Assembly: GCA_023145835.1 (NCBI GenBank)
Contig: JAGLDH010000060.1
Span: 1 to 35,101, forward strand
Reading direction: 5' to 3'
Source: Methylococcales bacterium
GTDB lineage: Bacteria > Pseudomonadota > Gammaproteobacteria > Methylococcales > Methylomonadaceae
Length of the DNA: 35,101 nt
The notes beneath the pieces were generated by a model that was not told where the DNA came from, made no database searches, and saw only the letters and a list, made by a program, of their open reading frames with translations. Numbering within the stretch: the stretch's first letter is position 1; every line of letters starts with the position of its first letter. This document shows, piece by piece, positions 1-9,304 of this stretch. The position numbers were made by a program, and so were the translations under genes.

Positions 1-1032
1 CTAGTCACCACCTTAGAAATGATACGGATAGAAGAATTTATTCTTTCCAGCTCTGGCTACCCTGGGCGACGCCCTGAAGATAGAGTGGCGATAGCCAGAG
101 CGTTTGTTGCAAAAACGGTTTATAACATGTCGACAACACGCGCATTACTCGATAGATTAGAAACAGACATTGCACTCAGGCGTATTTGTGGCTGGGAACG
201 AAAAACTGATATATCAGCGGAATGGACTTTCTCACGTGCTTTTGCTGAATTCTCTGAATCACAATTGCCTGAACGTATTCACGAAAGCCTAATAAAAAAA
301 TATTATAAAGAGGAGATTGTAGGACATAATTCGCGAGACTCTACAGCAATAGATGCGCGTGAAAAGCCACTCAAAAAAGAGAAAGTAAAAAAAGTGGCTA
401 AGAAACTAGGACGACCTAAAAAAGGTGAAAAACGGATTAAAGAGCCCACACGGCTTGAAAAACAAGCGTCAGGCATAGGGTTATCAGACATGCTGGATGA
501 CTTACCTAAAGCCTGTGATGTAGGGAGCAAGAAAAATAGCAAAGGCTTTAAAAGTAGCTGGACAGGTTATAAACTCCATATTGACTCAGCAGATGGAGGC
601 ATTCCCATCAGCTGTGTATTAACCTCTGCATCGGTACATGACAGTCAGGTTGCGATTCCACTGGCAAAAATCAGTAGTGAGCGAGTCACCAACCTTTATG
701 ATTTAATGGATTCTGCTTATGATGCGCCACAGATTCATGAAGTGAGCCGCCAGCTCGAACATATTCCACTGATTGATAAGCATCCTCGAAGAGATGAAAA
801 ATTAAAAGCAGAAATTAAATCGGAAAATAAAAGGTGCCGGCTTGTTGGCCATCAAATAGCTGAAACAGCACGATATAAAGAACGGAGTACTGTTGAGAGA
901 GTTAATGCTCGTTTAAAAGATGAGTTTGGTGGACGAGTGGTTCGAGTTAAGGGGCATGCAAAAGTAATGTGTCACTTAATGTTTGGAATTTTGGCACTGA
1001 TCAGCAATCAAATGATGTGCTTTCTTGAGTAA
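1..1032 (+). CDS. IS4/IS5-type DDE transposase, 5'-truncated by window edge
   Basis: Cut-and-paste transposase of the large IS4/IS5/IS1182 group with an RNase H-like DDE fold. Counting from the first internal Met (position 19), the putative catalytic Asp residues are D107 in DSTAID and D231 in MDSAYD. The C-terminal Glu E293 lies in YKERSTVERVNARLK, which fits the Y-2-R-3-E-6-K signature of the IS4 family exactly. A Lys/Arg-rich linker (about residues 115-150) separates D1 from the rest of the catalytic core. The frame is open to base 1 with no start codon or RBS, so the N-terminal DNA-binding part lies outside the window and the Met at 19 is probably internal. The visible part has no stop or frameshift, so the copy may be active. 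Family assignment is firm; the exact IS is not determined. Confidence 0.85.
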   Translation, partial: LVTTLEMIRIEEFILSSSGYPGRRPEDRVAIARAFVAKTVYNMSTTRALLDRLETDIALRRICGWERKTDISAEWTFSRAFAEFSESQLPERIHESLIKKYYKEEIVGHNSRDSTAIDAREKPLKKEKVKKVAKKLGRPKKGEKRIKEPTRLEKQASGIGLSDMLDDLPKACDVGSKKNSKGFKSSWTGYKLHIDSADGGIPISCVLTSASVHDSQVAIPLAKISSERVTNLYDLMDSAYDAPQIHEVSRQLEHIPLIDKHPRRDEKLKAEIKSENKRCRLVGHQIAETARYKERSTVERVNARLKDEFGGRVVRVKGHAKVMCHLMFGILALISNQMMCFLE

Positions 1033-1210
1033 AGCGATAGTGCTGTACTAAAAGAAGTCATTTAATGAGCAGGAACAGGAGAGGTATGTCCTGAATTTAG
1101 AGAAAACTTGAAAATTGTAGATAAATAGCTGACAAAGACAAAAGGAAGTGGTTTTATTTTTTTAAAAAATACAAATAAGACTCATTAGCATATATGGGCT
1201 CGAGAAATTT

Positions 1211-1230
1211 GGAGTTTTGCAAGAGGCTCC
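1211..1230. repeat. Candidate right terminal inverted repeat of the IS4/IS5-type element
   Basis: The 20 bases GGAGTTTTGCAAGAGGCTCC lie about 180 bp after the transposase stop. They resemble the GAG...TTTTGCAA...CTC ends common in IS5-type elements. The matching left end is outside the window, so this rests on resemblance only. It would place the right boundary of the element near 1230. Confidence 0.4.
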
Positions 1231-1314
1231 TCTGTCCTAACTTTTTTTGCTCGAGTGATGTGTCAACACTTTTCAGGGCACAAGGTTACATAGTTTTTAG
1301 CTATATTTCGTAAT

Positions 1315-1551
1315 CTACGGGTGGCAAATAGCCATTTGTAGAATAAATTTTCTCTGGTTATAAAATACCTTAATATTTTCAAATATTGCCTATTCAACTT
1401 TTAGCTTCATTTTTTGTTTTGAATTGATGTTGATAAACTCATTCAGTTTTGAATACTTATTGATCCAGATATGTAAAGTATTCACATCGACACCTAAATC
1501 TCTCACTGTTACTGCAATAGGTGGGTCGGATTCAATCACGAACTTAACCAT
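1315..1551 (-). pseudogene. IS3-family relic: orfA start joined to orfB end by internal deletion
   Basis: On the minus strand an ATG at 1549-1551 opens a 53-codon frame, MVKFVIESDPPIAVTVRDLG..., ending at a stop at 1390-1392. It resembles the helix-turn-helix N-terminus of IS3 OrfA proteins, including a VNTLHIWI segment. Directly after that stop, in the same frame, AIFENIKVFYN followed by MAICHP resembles the closing segment of IS3 OrfB (F-x-Y-I-E-x-F-Y-N ... GY-x-S-P), ending at 1315. The rest of OrfA and nearly all of OrfB, with the DDE core, are missing. This looks like an old insertion reduced to its two ends, not a functional gene. Confidence 0.6.
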
Positions 1552-1559
1552 TTTTTTAG

Positions 1560-1982
1560 GTTATGTATCCTGTTTTGTATAACCAATTTAAGTGTAGACT
1601 CGTATTGCCTAATGACAATTATACTAACGTATAGCCTGATTATAATGGTGTGAATTTTATAAGGTACTTACTTCTTAGTCAGCTTTTTTTCAGCTAAAAC
1701 CATTGTCTTCCTGCTTATCTACTGGCTTACAAGCTATTCGCTGTAATATTTTGAATTTGTTTGCAGAGGCCGTTGTTTTTTGCAGGAGAAAACTAAAGAA
1801 ATGAAAAAAGAGGCTTAAAATATTTCCAATAAAAAAATGACCATTACACTCTGATATAGCTCCTTGGAAACACGTGACGGCATATACTGACAGTGGTACT
1901 TTTATTATATCTTTTAGTTAATCAGTAAGCAGTGTACAAAGGAATAGTATTGGGGGAGCTTTGGAATACGTAAAAAATTTTT
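1560..1982. other. AT-rich intergenic region with no gene seen
   Basis: The stretch between the IS3 relic and the HDOD gene has stops in all frames. I saw no recognisable coding remnant, RNA gene or strong terminator in it. Confidence 0.5.
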
Positions 1983-2834
1983 CTAAAATAATGTATTTGC
2001 TAATTCACGTGTTTTTTCAAAATTATTTAATAGCGTCTGAAAAATAATATTTTGGGTTGATGCGTCTATTCCCAATGATTCTAGACGAGTATTGGTTTCT
2101 ATTTCAGTTGACTGTTTATAGATTTCAGATAGCATATTGGCAGCAACTCCAACTAATAATGCAGTTTCCCATGATGTTCCTTGATAATCATTAGTATGGT
2201 GATATTTGATAGAAGCACTTAAAACTTCAGGAAATTGCATTTGTTTTCCTATCCAGCCTCCCACTTCACAATAGTCAGTTCCAGTGTGTTCTTGTAATGC
2301 GTTACTGATATGCATTGAGGGGTCGTCAATAATACTGTGTAATGCCATCTCTGTTTCTTCTGGTAAGCTATCAGCTAACCATAATAACCCTAAATTATGT
2401 AATAGACCGGCGGTTTGTACTGTATTTTTATATTCCACTGCGTTAGAGTTATTTGACAGTTGGGAAGCGAGTAAACCAGCGCCTTCTGAAACTAGCATGG
2501 CCGTGGTCCAGAAGTGTTCAGTACTAAAATCAGGGCACTTTCTTGTGTCAAAAGTTGAGGCTATAGAAATAGCAATACTGAGACTTTTAACTATTGATAT
2601 GCCTAATCTTGCACAGGCTTGTTCAATACTTGTAATGGGGGCAATGGGCGCGGACCAAGGGGAATTGGTCAAAAAAATTAAACGTGCGGTAACAACAGGG
2701 TACTGCTTGATGACATTGGCTAATTGACAATAGTTTAAGTTATCATCTGCCAGAGTCTGCATTAAAATAGGTATGTTTTTAGCCAAAGAGGGAAGATGTA
2801 CTTCGCCTGAAATTTTTTGTTGGAAAGGAGTCAT
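1983..2834 (-). CDS. HDOD-domain signalling protein
   Basis: A 283-residue soluble protein made almost entirely of one HDOD domain, an HD-related fold without the catalytic metal set that is common in bacterial signalling proteins. Visible hallmarks are the N-terminal LPSLAKNIPILMQTLADD, the segment PVVTARLIFLTNSPW, the ITSIEQACARLGI turn and the helix TAGLLHNLGLL. There is no attached output domain, signal peptide or membrane segment. It lies 26 bp downstream of the REC-GGDEF-EAL gene on the same strand, so the two probably form one transcript and one c-di-GMP-related signalling unit. HDOD proteins are often scaffolds in such pathways, but the specific role here cannot be read from sequence. 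Confidence 0.85.
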   Translation of the reverse strand: MTPFQQKISGEVHLPSLAKNIPILMQTLADDNLNYCQLANVIKQYPVVTARLIFLTNSPWSAPIAPITSIEQACARLGISIVKSLSIAISIASTFDTRKCPDFSTEHFWTTAMLVSEGAGLLASQLSNNSNAVEYKNTVQTAGLLHNLGLLWLADSLPEETEMALHSIIDDPSMHISNALQEHTGTDYCEVGGWIGKQMQFPEVLSASIKYHHTNDYQGTSWETALLVGVAANMLSEIYKQSTEIETNTRLESLGIDASTQNIIFQTLLNNFEKTRELANTLF

Positions 2835-2860
2835 GGTTTTAATATTAAAACAAGTCAGTT

Positions 2861-4990
2861 TTAAAGCTCTTTCTCTTGTTCTATTTCTAGTCGATTAGTA
2901 AAGTCAAAATCTATTAATTCAGGGATTTTATCGCAGGATACAGGTCGGCCAAAAAGATAACCTTGAATTATATGACAACCTAACCCGTGCATAACTAATG
3001 CTTGTTCTTTGTTTTCAACACCCTCAGCCACTAGTTTATAGTCTAAAGCATTGGCGAGACCTATGATTGTGCCTAAAAGTAGTGAGGTATGGTGGTTGGT
3101 CAACATGTCATCAATAAACACTTTATCAATTTTTAAACTATCAAAAGGCAGCTGTTTTAGTGAGGCCAAACAGGAATAACCTGTTCCAAAATCATCGATG
3201 GCAATTTTTATGCCTATCAGTCTAAGTTGTTTAATGATATCGACACATTCTTCAACATGCATCGCACTTTCTGTCACCTCTAACTCTAAATATTGAGCAG
3301 GAACCCCAGTCTTATCAAGAATACTTTTCACTGTATCAAGTAAAGTGTCATCCTGGAAGTGTAATGCAGAAATATTGACTGCCACATGAAGAAAGGGGAG
3401 TCCTGATTTATGCCATTTAGCAATTTGTTCGCAAGCCTTTTTAATAACCCAATTACCTAGAGGAATGACTAGGCCTAGTTGTTCAATTTCAGGAATAAAT
3501 TCATCAGGAGGAACCATTCCTTCTTTTGGGTGACGCCATCGGACAAGAGCTTCTGTACCAATCATACGTCCTGTTTGCATGGATATTTGAGGTTGAAAAT
3601 GAAGCATAAATTGTTCTTCTTCAAATGCTTCTAGTAACATTTGCTCTCTTTCTAAACGAGAAATAGCTTGAAGCGCCATATCTTTTGAATAGAATGTATA
3701 ACATTGCTTCCCTGCTTCTTTGGCTGCATACATGGCAGTATCAGCAGATTTCATGATTTCTATTTCATTTTTTCCATCACGAGGATAAATAGCAATGCCA
3801 ATACTGACTCTAGGTCTGATTTGCTGTTGGCCTAAGGTTAATGGCGTGTTGATATGTGTTAAACAGCGACAAGCGACCTCTGCTACAGACTCATCATCAA
3901 CAATACCACTTAATAGAATACAAAATTCATCCCCACCTAACCGAGCTGCAAAATCTACATCACGTATTTCTTGTTTTATTCGGTTAGCAATTATTTTTAA
4001 AAGTTCATCGCCCTGATTATGGCCTAAGCTATCGTTAATATCTTTAAAGCCATCTAAATCAAGAAATAAAAAAGCAAATTTCTCATTTCGGCGATCTGCT
4101 ATTTTAATAAATGACTGGATTTGTTCGTGGTAATAAGTTCTACTCGCAAGTCCTGTTAAGGCATCAAAATAGGCAAGGTGATGAATTTGTTTTTCAGACG
4201 CTTTTCGTTGACTAATATCTTGTACAGTTCCTGTAATGATAGGGCTACCATTTTCTATTTTCTTAACCATTTCTTGATGGACAAAAATGGAATCCGTTTG
4301 ATTAACTTGCAGGCGATATTCAATATGTCTAATCGTTTTGTTAATAGGAGCTTCTAAGAGTTTTTCTGTCACCATTTTTAGATCATTTTGATCAATTAAG
4401 CATAAAAATCCCTCTAATGTTTTATCGAATGTATGCAAGTTAATATTACATAACCCCGCTAGTTGGTCTGAAATTTCGAAGTGATTATGTTTTACATCCC
4501 AAGTCCAATAACCTAATCGAGCCATCCGTTGAACGGTAGTTAATTTGAGATTGCTGTTTTTTATTTCTGATGAATCTTGGCTCGCTTTTAAAATAAACCG
4601 TAGGCGGTGAATGATAATATCGTAGCTAAAGGGTTTTATTATAAAATCAGTTGCACCTGACTCGAAGGAACGATGAATTGCATCAGTATCACCTAATTCT
4701 GTAATCATAATAATAGGTACACCGGTCATAATTGGGTTTTTTCGCAATAATCGGCAGGTTTCAAAGCCATCAAGTTTATCCAGCTTTGAATCTAAAATGA
4801 TTAGATCAGGTTTAAGCTGTTTGATTTTTCCTAGTGCTTGTAATCCATTCATGGCTTCATCAACGATAAATGAAGAGGCGGCTAAGGTTGCGGTAATCGT
4901 TGTCCGAAAGCTAGTATCGTTGTCTATCAATAAAATTCGATTGAGTTGTTTTGTGGATAGTTTTTGTTTTTTTAAATCAGTCATATCCAA
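2861..4990 (-). CDS. Response regulator with REC-PAS-GGDEF-EAL domains (c-di-GMP turnover)
   Basis: A 709-residue cytoplasmic protein. The receiver domain (about 17-135) has the acidic pair near D23/D25, phospho-acceptor D67 in IILDSKLD and K119 in IIKP. A PAS/PAC segment spans about 155-265 (WDVKHNHFEIS ... GTVQDISQRK). The GGDEF domain (about 270-435) has an intact GGDEF at 352-356 and an I-site RDVD at 343-346, exactly five residues upstream, so product feedback is possible. The EAL domain (about 450-700) has EAL at 480-482 and DDFGTG at 599-604, as in active phosphodiesterases. The protein could therefore both make and degrade c-di-GMP under control of a histidine kinase not encoded next to it. 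It is probably cotranscribed with the HDOD gene. A PilZ c-di-GMP receptor lies 11 kb away in the window. Confidence 0.95.
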   Translation of the reverse strand: MDMTDLKKQKLSTKQLNRILLIDNDTSFRTTITATLAASSFIVDEAMNGLQALGKIKQLKPDLIILDSKLDKLDGFETCRLLRKNPIMTGVPIIMITELGDTDAIHRSFESGATDFIIKPFSYDIIIHRLRFILKASQDSSEIKNSNLKLTTVQRMARLGYWTWDVKHNHFEISDQLAGLCNINLHTFDKTLEGFLCLIDQNDLKMVTEKLLEAPINKTIRHIEYRLQVNQTDSIFVHQEMVKKIENGSPIITGTVQDISQRKASEKQIHHLAYFDALTGLASRTYYHEQIQSFIKIADRRNEKFAFLFLDLDGFKDINDSLGHNQGDELLKIIANRIKQEIRDVDFAARLGGDEFCILLSGIVDDESVAEVACRCLTHINTPLTLGQQQIRPRVSIGIAIYPRDGKNEIEIMKSADTAMYAAKEAGKQCYTFYSKDMALQAISRLEREQMLLEAFEEEQFMLHFQPQISMQTGRMIGTEALVRWRHPKEGMVPPDEFIPEIEQLGLVIPLGNWVIKKACEQIAKWHKSGLPFLHVAVNISALHFQDDTLLDTVKSILDKTGVPAQYLELEVTESAMHVEECVDIIKQLRLIGIKIAIDDFGTGYSCLASLKQLPFDSLKIDKVFIDDMLTNHHTSLLLGTIIGLANALDYKLVAEGVENKEQALVMHGLGCHIIQGYLFGRPVSCDKIPELIDFDFTNRLEIEQEKEL

Positions 4991-5241
4991 TATACAAGTT
5001 ATTATTTTTTATACAGCGTCAATGTCTTTAAGTGTAGTTAATAAATAGAAAAAAACATTAAATTAAACGTGTATTTATAAATTAGATATTTGTATTTTGA
5101 TGTGTTGAGTACAGGCTTAATGAGTGATGTGGATATGTTTTATATTTTAAAAAAATCTCAGCTTTAAAATTTGACATTAAGCTCTCTAAAAGTAAAATGG
5201 TGGGTTAATTTGTGTTTAGGATTGTCCTGAAACATTCGTTC

Positions 5242-5260
5242 AAGTGCTGAATCAGCGCTT
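5242..5260. promoter_or_regulatory. 19-bp near-perfect dyad upstream of mcl
   Basis: AAGTGCTGA-A-TCAGCGCTT is an inverted repeat with one mismatch in nine pairs, ending 18 bp before the mcl start codon. The size and symmetry suit a dimeric transcription factor, for example an LysR-type C1 regulator, or a short mRNA hairpin next to the weak RBS. No regulator gene is adjacent, so its role is inference. Confidence 0.4.
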
Positions 5261-5278
5261 ATAAAACTAGGTATTTAC

Positions 5279-6232
5279 ATGAGTCATACGTTATATGAAG
5301 CTAATGTACAAAGAGTTCAACGTTGTGAGTTAGCAGTTCCCGGATCAAATCCAGGTATGTTTGAGAAGGCAATGAAAAGTGGCGTTGACTTCATTTTTCT
5401 TGATCTTGAAGATGCCGTTGCTCCGGATGATAAATTACAAGCGCGTAAAAATGTAATAGAAGCCATTAATGATATGGATTGGGCTGGGCATGGTGTCACC
5501 GTTTCTGTTCGTATCAACGGTTTAGATACACAATATATGGTACGTGATGTTGTTGATTTAATGGAGCAATGTGGCGACAAGTTAAATACAATTTTAATCC
5601 CTAAAGTGGGTGTTTATGCTGATGTATACATGGTTGAAGCCATGGTTAATCAATTGGAAATGCAACAAGGCTTAAAAAATAGAATAGGTATTGAGTGTTT
5701 AATTGAAACTGCTTTAGGCATGGCAAATGTTGAAGATATTGCTAAACAAGGTGCACTAGGTGGCAGATTAGAAGCATTACATTTTGGTGTCGCTGATTAT
5801 GCAGCGAGTAACCGTGCAAGAACAACTAATATTGGTGGTCTAAACGAGAATTACCCTGGAGATCAATGGCATGCTGCGATCAGTCGTATGACTGTGGCTT
5901 GTCGTGCTTATGGATTACGTCCAATTGATGGCCCTTTTGGTGACATCAAAGACCCAGAAGGATATAAACTAGCAGCTAAACGAGCCGCCGCTTTAGGTTG
6001 TGAAGGAAAGTGGGCTATTCATCCATCACAAGTTGAATTAGCAAATGAAGTATTTACACCTCCTGCCGCAGAAATAGAAAAAGCACATCGTATTTTAGCT
6101 GCATTAAAAGAGGCTGCCGCTCAAGGGAAAGGCGCAGCAGCATTAGATGGTCGATTAATTGATGCTGCTTCTGAGAAGATGGCTTCGAATGTAGTCAAAG
6201 CTGCTGAAGCCATTGCTGCAAAATTAAAATAA
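5279..6232 (+). CDS. mcl: Malyl-CoA lyase (serine cycle)
   Basis: Cleaves (S)-malyl-CoA to glyoxylate and acetyl-CoA, the closing reaction of the serine cycle for C1 assimilation. The 317 residues match the usual length of Mcl1/MclA enzymes (about 320) of the CitE-like HpcH/HpaI superfamily. Visible family segments are the FIFLDLEDAVAPDDKLQARK block with the acidic metal/CoA site, VSVRINGLDT, IPKVG, the Glu-containing IGIECLIETALGMANVE, and LHFGVADYAAS. The late segment AIHPSQVELANEVFTP is also typical. It is followed after 193 bp by the malate-CoA ligase genes that make its substrate, which favours malyl-CoA lyase over citrate lyase beta or a beta-methylmalyl-CoA enzyme. The start is preceded by a weak AGGT ribosome site. 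Confidence 0.93.
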   Translation: MSHTLYEANVQRVQRCELAVPGSNPGMFEKAMKSGVDFIFLDLEDAVAPDDKLQARKNVIEAINDMDWAGHGVTVSVRINGLDTQYMVRDVVDLMEQCGDKLNTILIPKVGVYADVYMVEAMVNQLEMQQGLKNRIGIECLIETALGMANVEDIAKQGALGGRLEALHFGVADYAASNRARTTNIGGLNENYPGDQWHAAISRMTVACRAYGLRPIDGPFGDIKDPEGYKLAAKRAAALGCEGKWAIHPSQVELANEVFTPPAAEIEKAHRILAALKEAAAQGKGAAALDGRLIDAASEKMASNVVKAAEAIAAKLK

Positions 6233-6425
6233 CAAATCATTATTCAGTATACGCTGAGTAGTGATAAATAATTAAAGGTCAATCAGATATGAATCATTTC
6301 AATCTGTTATATGAAAAACGCAAAGGCTTTATGCATCTTGCAAAAACTTTTTTAGTTTAGATAATTACAGAGGACGTTATTTTATTAATGTTCTCGTCCA
6401 ATTTACAAATTTTAATAGGAATACT

Positions 6426-7625
6426 ATGGATATTCATGAGTATCAGGCAAAAGAAATTTTGGCTGGATATGGTGTAAGAGTCGCTGATGGCGGATTAGCT
6501 TACAGTCCCGAGGACGCGGTTCAACGTGCAAGAGAAATTGGTGGTGATGTTTGGGCAGTAAAAGCTCAAATTCACTCGGGGGCACGAGGTAAAGCTGGCG
6601 GCGTTAAAATTTGTAAATCATATGAAGAAATAGAAGCTGCAGCTGAGTCTATGTTGGGGAAGAGGTTAGTGACTCATCAAACGGGACCCGCAGGTAAGGT
6701 CTGTTTAAGACTTTATATTGAGGCAGGAACTCATATCGCTAAAGAACTTTATTTTAGTCTTTTAGTTGATCGGGCTCATGAAAGTATCATTATGGTCGGT
6801 TCTACCGAAGGTGGAATGGATATTGAGGATGTTGCTGAGAATAATCCTAAAAAAATCAAAAAAATTCAAATAGATCCTGCCGTTGGTTTATTAGATTTTC
6901 AAGCAAGAGAAATGGCATTTTCTTTAGGTTTAGAGCCTTCTCAAATTAGTCCTGCAGTGAAATTAATTTCTGGTTGTTACCGTGCAATGCGTGACTTAGA
7001 TGCTAATATGATTGAGATTAATCCCCTAATTGTTACTGGCGGTAGTGGCAAGTTAATGATTATGGATGCAAAAATGGGCTTTGATGACAATGCTCTATTC
7101 CGTCGTCAAAAAATAGCAGAGTTACGTGATAAAAGCCAAGAAGATAAGCGTGAAATGGATGCCGCTGACCGTGGATTAAGTTATGTCGGCTTAGGGGGTG
7201 ATATTGGTTGTATGATCAATGGTGCAGGGCTTGCTATGGCAACAATGGACATGATTAAACTAGCCGGAGGAGAACCCGCTAACTTTTTGGATGTGGGAGG
7301 TGGTGCATCCGCTGAACGGACAGAAAAAGCATTTCGTTTAGTCTTAGCTGATGAAGGCGTTAAAGCTATGTTGGTTAACATCTTTGCAGGAATTAACCGC
7401 TGTGACTGGATTGCAGAAGGCGTGGTTCAGGCGGTTAAGAAAATCGATATGAAAGTACCTTTGATTGTTCGCTTGTCAGGTACTCATGTAGAAGAAGGCC
7501 GAAAAATTATTGCAGAAAGTGGTTTGCCTATTATTACTGCAACAACATTAGCAGAAGCAGCAGAAAAAGCAGTTCAGGCTCGTAATGAACAAGTGGCTAA
7601 AGAAAAAGCAAAAGGAGCCGCATAA
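6426..7625 (+). CDS. mtkA: Malate-CoA ligase (malate thiokinase) beta subunit
   Basis: Beta (ATP-grasp) subunit of malate thiokinase, which joins malate and CoA at the cost of ATP to give malyl-CoA for the neighbouring lyase. The 399 residues align in pattern with SucC: N-terminal [12 protein letters not shown], nucleotide-binding [17 protein letters not shown], metal-binding MIEINPL, and ligase-CoA segments [10 protein letters not shown] and [17 protein letters not shown]. The same fold serves succinyl-CoA synthetase, so the substrate is inferred from the mcl linkage. A TAGGA ribosome site lies upstream. The stop overlaps the mtkB start by one base (TAATG), indicating translational coupling. 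The 193-bp gap after mcl has no strong terminator, so one three-gene transcript is likely. Confidence 0.92.
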   Translation: MDIHEYQAKEILAGYGVRVADGGLAYSPEDAVQRAREIGGDVWAVKAQIHSGARGKAGGVKICKSYEEIEAAAESMLGKRLVTHQTGPAGKVCLRLYIEAGTHIAKELYFSLLVDRAHESIIMVGSTEGGMDIEDVAENNPKKIKKIQIDPAVGLLDFQAREMAFSLGLEPSQISPAVKLISGCYRAMRDLDANMIEINPLIVTGGSGKLMIMDAKMGFDDNALFRRQKIAELRDKSQEDKREMDAADRGLSYVGLGGDIGCMINGAGLAMATMDMIKLAGGEPANFLDVGGGASAERTEKAFRLVLADEGVKAMLVNIFAGINRCDWIAEGVVQAVKKIDMKVPLIVRLSGTHVEEGRKIIAESGLPIITATTLAEAAEKAVQARNEQVAKEKAKGAA

Positions 7626-8512
7626 TGGCTATTTTAATCGATAAAGAAACACGTATGATTGTGCAAGGGTTTACTGGAAAAATAGGCAGTTTCCACGCAC
7701 AGGATATGATTAATTACGGTTCTAATGTTGTTGGTGGTATTACTCCAGGCAAAGGTGGTCAAACACATTTAGACCGCCCCGTTTTCAACACAGTCAGAGA
7801 AGCAGTCGAACAAGAAGGTGCTGAAGCCAGTATTATTTTTGTACCCCCCGCATTTGCAGCAGATTCAATTATGGAAGCTGCCGAAGCAGGGATTAAATAT
7901 TGTGTATCGATTACTGATGGTATACCTACACAAGATATGATGAAGGTTAAACAGTTTTTACGTAAGTTCCCTAAAGAGGAACGTATGGTCTTAACGGGGC
8001 CTAACTGTGCGGGTACGATTAGTCCTGGAAAATCTATGTTAGGCATTATGCCAGGTCATATTTATAAAGAAGGTATTGTCGGCATCGTGGGTCGTTCAGG
8101 AACATTAGGTTATGAAGCAGCTGACCAGTTGAAAGAATTAGGTATAGGAATTTCAACTTCAGTTGGAATTGGTGGCGATCCCATTAATGGCAGCTCTCAT
8201 CGTGATATATTTGAAAAATTTGAGCAGGATGAAGAAACAAAAGTTGTGGTGATGATTGGTGAAATTGGCGGGTCGCAAGAAGTTGAAGCGGGTATTTATG
8301 CAAGTAAGCATATGAGTAAACCTGTTGTTGCATACATTGCTGGATTAACAGCACCTAAAGGTCGGCGAATGGGGCATGCTGGGGCGATTATTTCGTCAGC
8401 TGGTGAATCAGCAGCTGAGAAGGTAGAAATGCTACAAGACTTGGGTGTTACTATTTCACCGACACCTTCTTCAATGGGGGAAACTGTGGCAAAAGTATTA
8501 ACAAAACTGTAA
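7625..8512 (+). CDS. mtkB: Malate-CoA ligase (malate thiokinase) alpha subunit
   Basis: Alpha (CoA-binding, phosphohistidine) subunit partnering mtkA. The 295 residues match SucD-like proteins. The N-terminal CoA-binding Rossmann region includes VQGFTGKIGSFHAQDM and ITPGKGG. GPNCAGTISPG and VGRSGTLGYEAADQL follow. The active-site histidine that is phosphorylated in catalysis is H251 in GRRMGHAGAI, with the acidic EIGG partner loop at about 213-216. A strong AAAGGAG ribosome site lies inside the 3' end of mtkA. A good intrinsic terminator follows within 100 bp, so mtkB is the last gene of the serine-cycle operon. Distinguishing it from succinyl-CoA ligase rests on the mcl context. Confidence 0.92.
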   Translation: MAILIDKETRMIVQGFTGKIGSFHAQDMINYGSNVVGGITPGKGGQTHLDRPVFNTVREAVEQEGAEASIIFVPPAFAADSIMEAAEAGIKYCVSITDGIPTQDMMKVKQFLRKFPKEERMVLTGPNCAGTISPGKSMLGIMPGHIYKEGIVGIVGRSGTLGYEAADQLKELGIGISTSVGIGGDPINGSSHRDIFEKFEQDEETKVVVMIGEIGGSQEVEAGIYASKHMSKPVVAYIAGLTAPKGRRMGHAGAIISSAGESAAEKVEMLQDLGVTISPTPSSMGETVAKVLTKL

Positions 8513-8523
8513 TTATTTGTTGT

Positions 8524-8552
8524 TATAGTTCGTACAGCTGACACGAACTATA
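8524..8552. other. Perfect 10-bp stem hairpin after mtkB
   Basis: TATAGTTCGT and ACGAACTATA form a perfect 10-bp stem with a 9-nt loop, 12 bases after the mtkB stop. No U-tract follows directly, so it is more likely a 3'-end stabilising hairpin or protein site than a terminator by itself. A true terminator follows 20 bp later. Confidence 0.5.
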
Positions 8553-8571
8553 AGTATTTTATAAAAAAAAT

Positions 8572-8604
8572 CATATTCAGCCTTTCGTTGAATATGGTTT
8601 TTTT
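8572..8604 (+). terminator. Intrinsic terminator of the mcl-mtkA-mtkB operon
   Basis: CATATTCA and TGAATATG form a perfect 8-bp stem with a 9-nt loop, followed by G and seven T. An A-tract of eight bases precedes the stem, so it could also work on the minus strand. Confidence 0.75.
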
Positions 8605-8658
8605 ATGTCCATTAGTTTTGTAATATAGACATTGACTGGCTTCTAAATGTGAATAATT

Positions 8659-9183
8659 ATGTTTATTTATTCTTTACCGATTTTATTCTCTTATATACAG
8701 TTTGGAACATCACAAGAATATGTGGTCACTATAGTTTTTATATTGATATTATTAACGATTGTGACCCCTTTTGATTCATATTATAAAGAAATTGAATGGG
8801 GCAAAATATCTGAGCTGACAATGTATAAATATTTATTTGACTCTTGGACAGGGCAAGTAAAGTTATGGTTAGTATTTTGGCCTTTTTTTATTATTCTCAA
8901 TCTAAGTTTATATATCACTGATAATTTAGCTAAGGCCGGACGTTTTACCGTTTCTAGTTGGGATGAAGTTCACTTGATCTTATTAACCCCTGTTATCTTT
9001 TGGACGATTGCTGTCTGGAGAAGTTCGCTAAATACTGGTTCACGCTATTGGGCTGTTGTCGCGCGACTTATGACAATAACAGTGTTTTTTGAGTATGCTT
9101 TAAAATTAGTGATAAGGATAGATTACCCTCGGGTATTTTTTCAATGTGAAGAAGCCGTATTAGATTATGCAGCATGTTTTTAG
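8659..9183 (+). CDS. Hypothetical multi-pass membrane protein
   Basis: A 174-residue hydrophobic protein that I cannot assign to a known family. It shows about four membrane segments: around residues 20-40 (YVVTIVFILILLTIVTPF), 68-88 (KLWLVFWPFFIILNLSLYI), 105-122 (LILLTPVIFWTIAVW) and 133-150 (ARLMTITVFFEYALKLVI). Loops are short and carry few charges, and there are no catalytic or cofactor motifs. It has its own start region after the serine-cycle terminator. The stop codon TAG directly abuts the left end of an IS1595-family relic at about 9184, so the native C-terminus may have been replaced or shortened by the insertion. The two Cys near the C-terminus may or may not be original. Confidence 0.65.
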   Translation: MFIYSLPILFSYIQFGTSQEYVVTIVFILILLTIVTPFDSYYKEIEWGKISELTMYKYLFDSWTGQVKLWLVFWPFFIILNLSLYITDNLAKAGRFTVSSWDEVHLILLTPVIFWTIAVWRSSLNTGSRYWAVVARLMTITVFFEYALKLVIRIDYPRVFFQCEEAVLDYAACF

Positions 9184-9228
9184 ACGCTATTTGCTAAACG
9201 CCGTTATCCCCTCCTAGTGTTAGTCCTG

Positions 9229-9258
9229 CGTTATCAATTCCCTAGTGGATTGATAACG
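9229..9258. repeat. Perfect 10-bp inverted repeat inside the IS1595 relic
   Basis: CGTTATCAAT and ATTGATAACG flank a 10-nt spacer. It lies 46 bp after the upstream membrane-protein stop. There is no T-tract, so it is not a standard terminator. Confidence 0.5.
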
Positions 9259-9304
9259 TAATAGTCACGTTTTATTGGAAAGATTTTAAACTGCTTTTTT
9301 CATT

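Noticed and set aside
5279-6232. Citrate lyase beta subunit (CitE)
   Set aside because: No citD or citF neighbours; direct linkage to malate-CoA ligase genes and length favour malyl-CoA lyase.
6426-8512. Succinyl-CoA synthetase (sucCD) of the TCA cycle
   Set aside because: The fold is the same, but position directly after malyl-CoA lyase argues for malate thiokinase.
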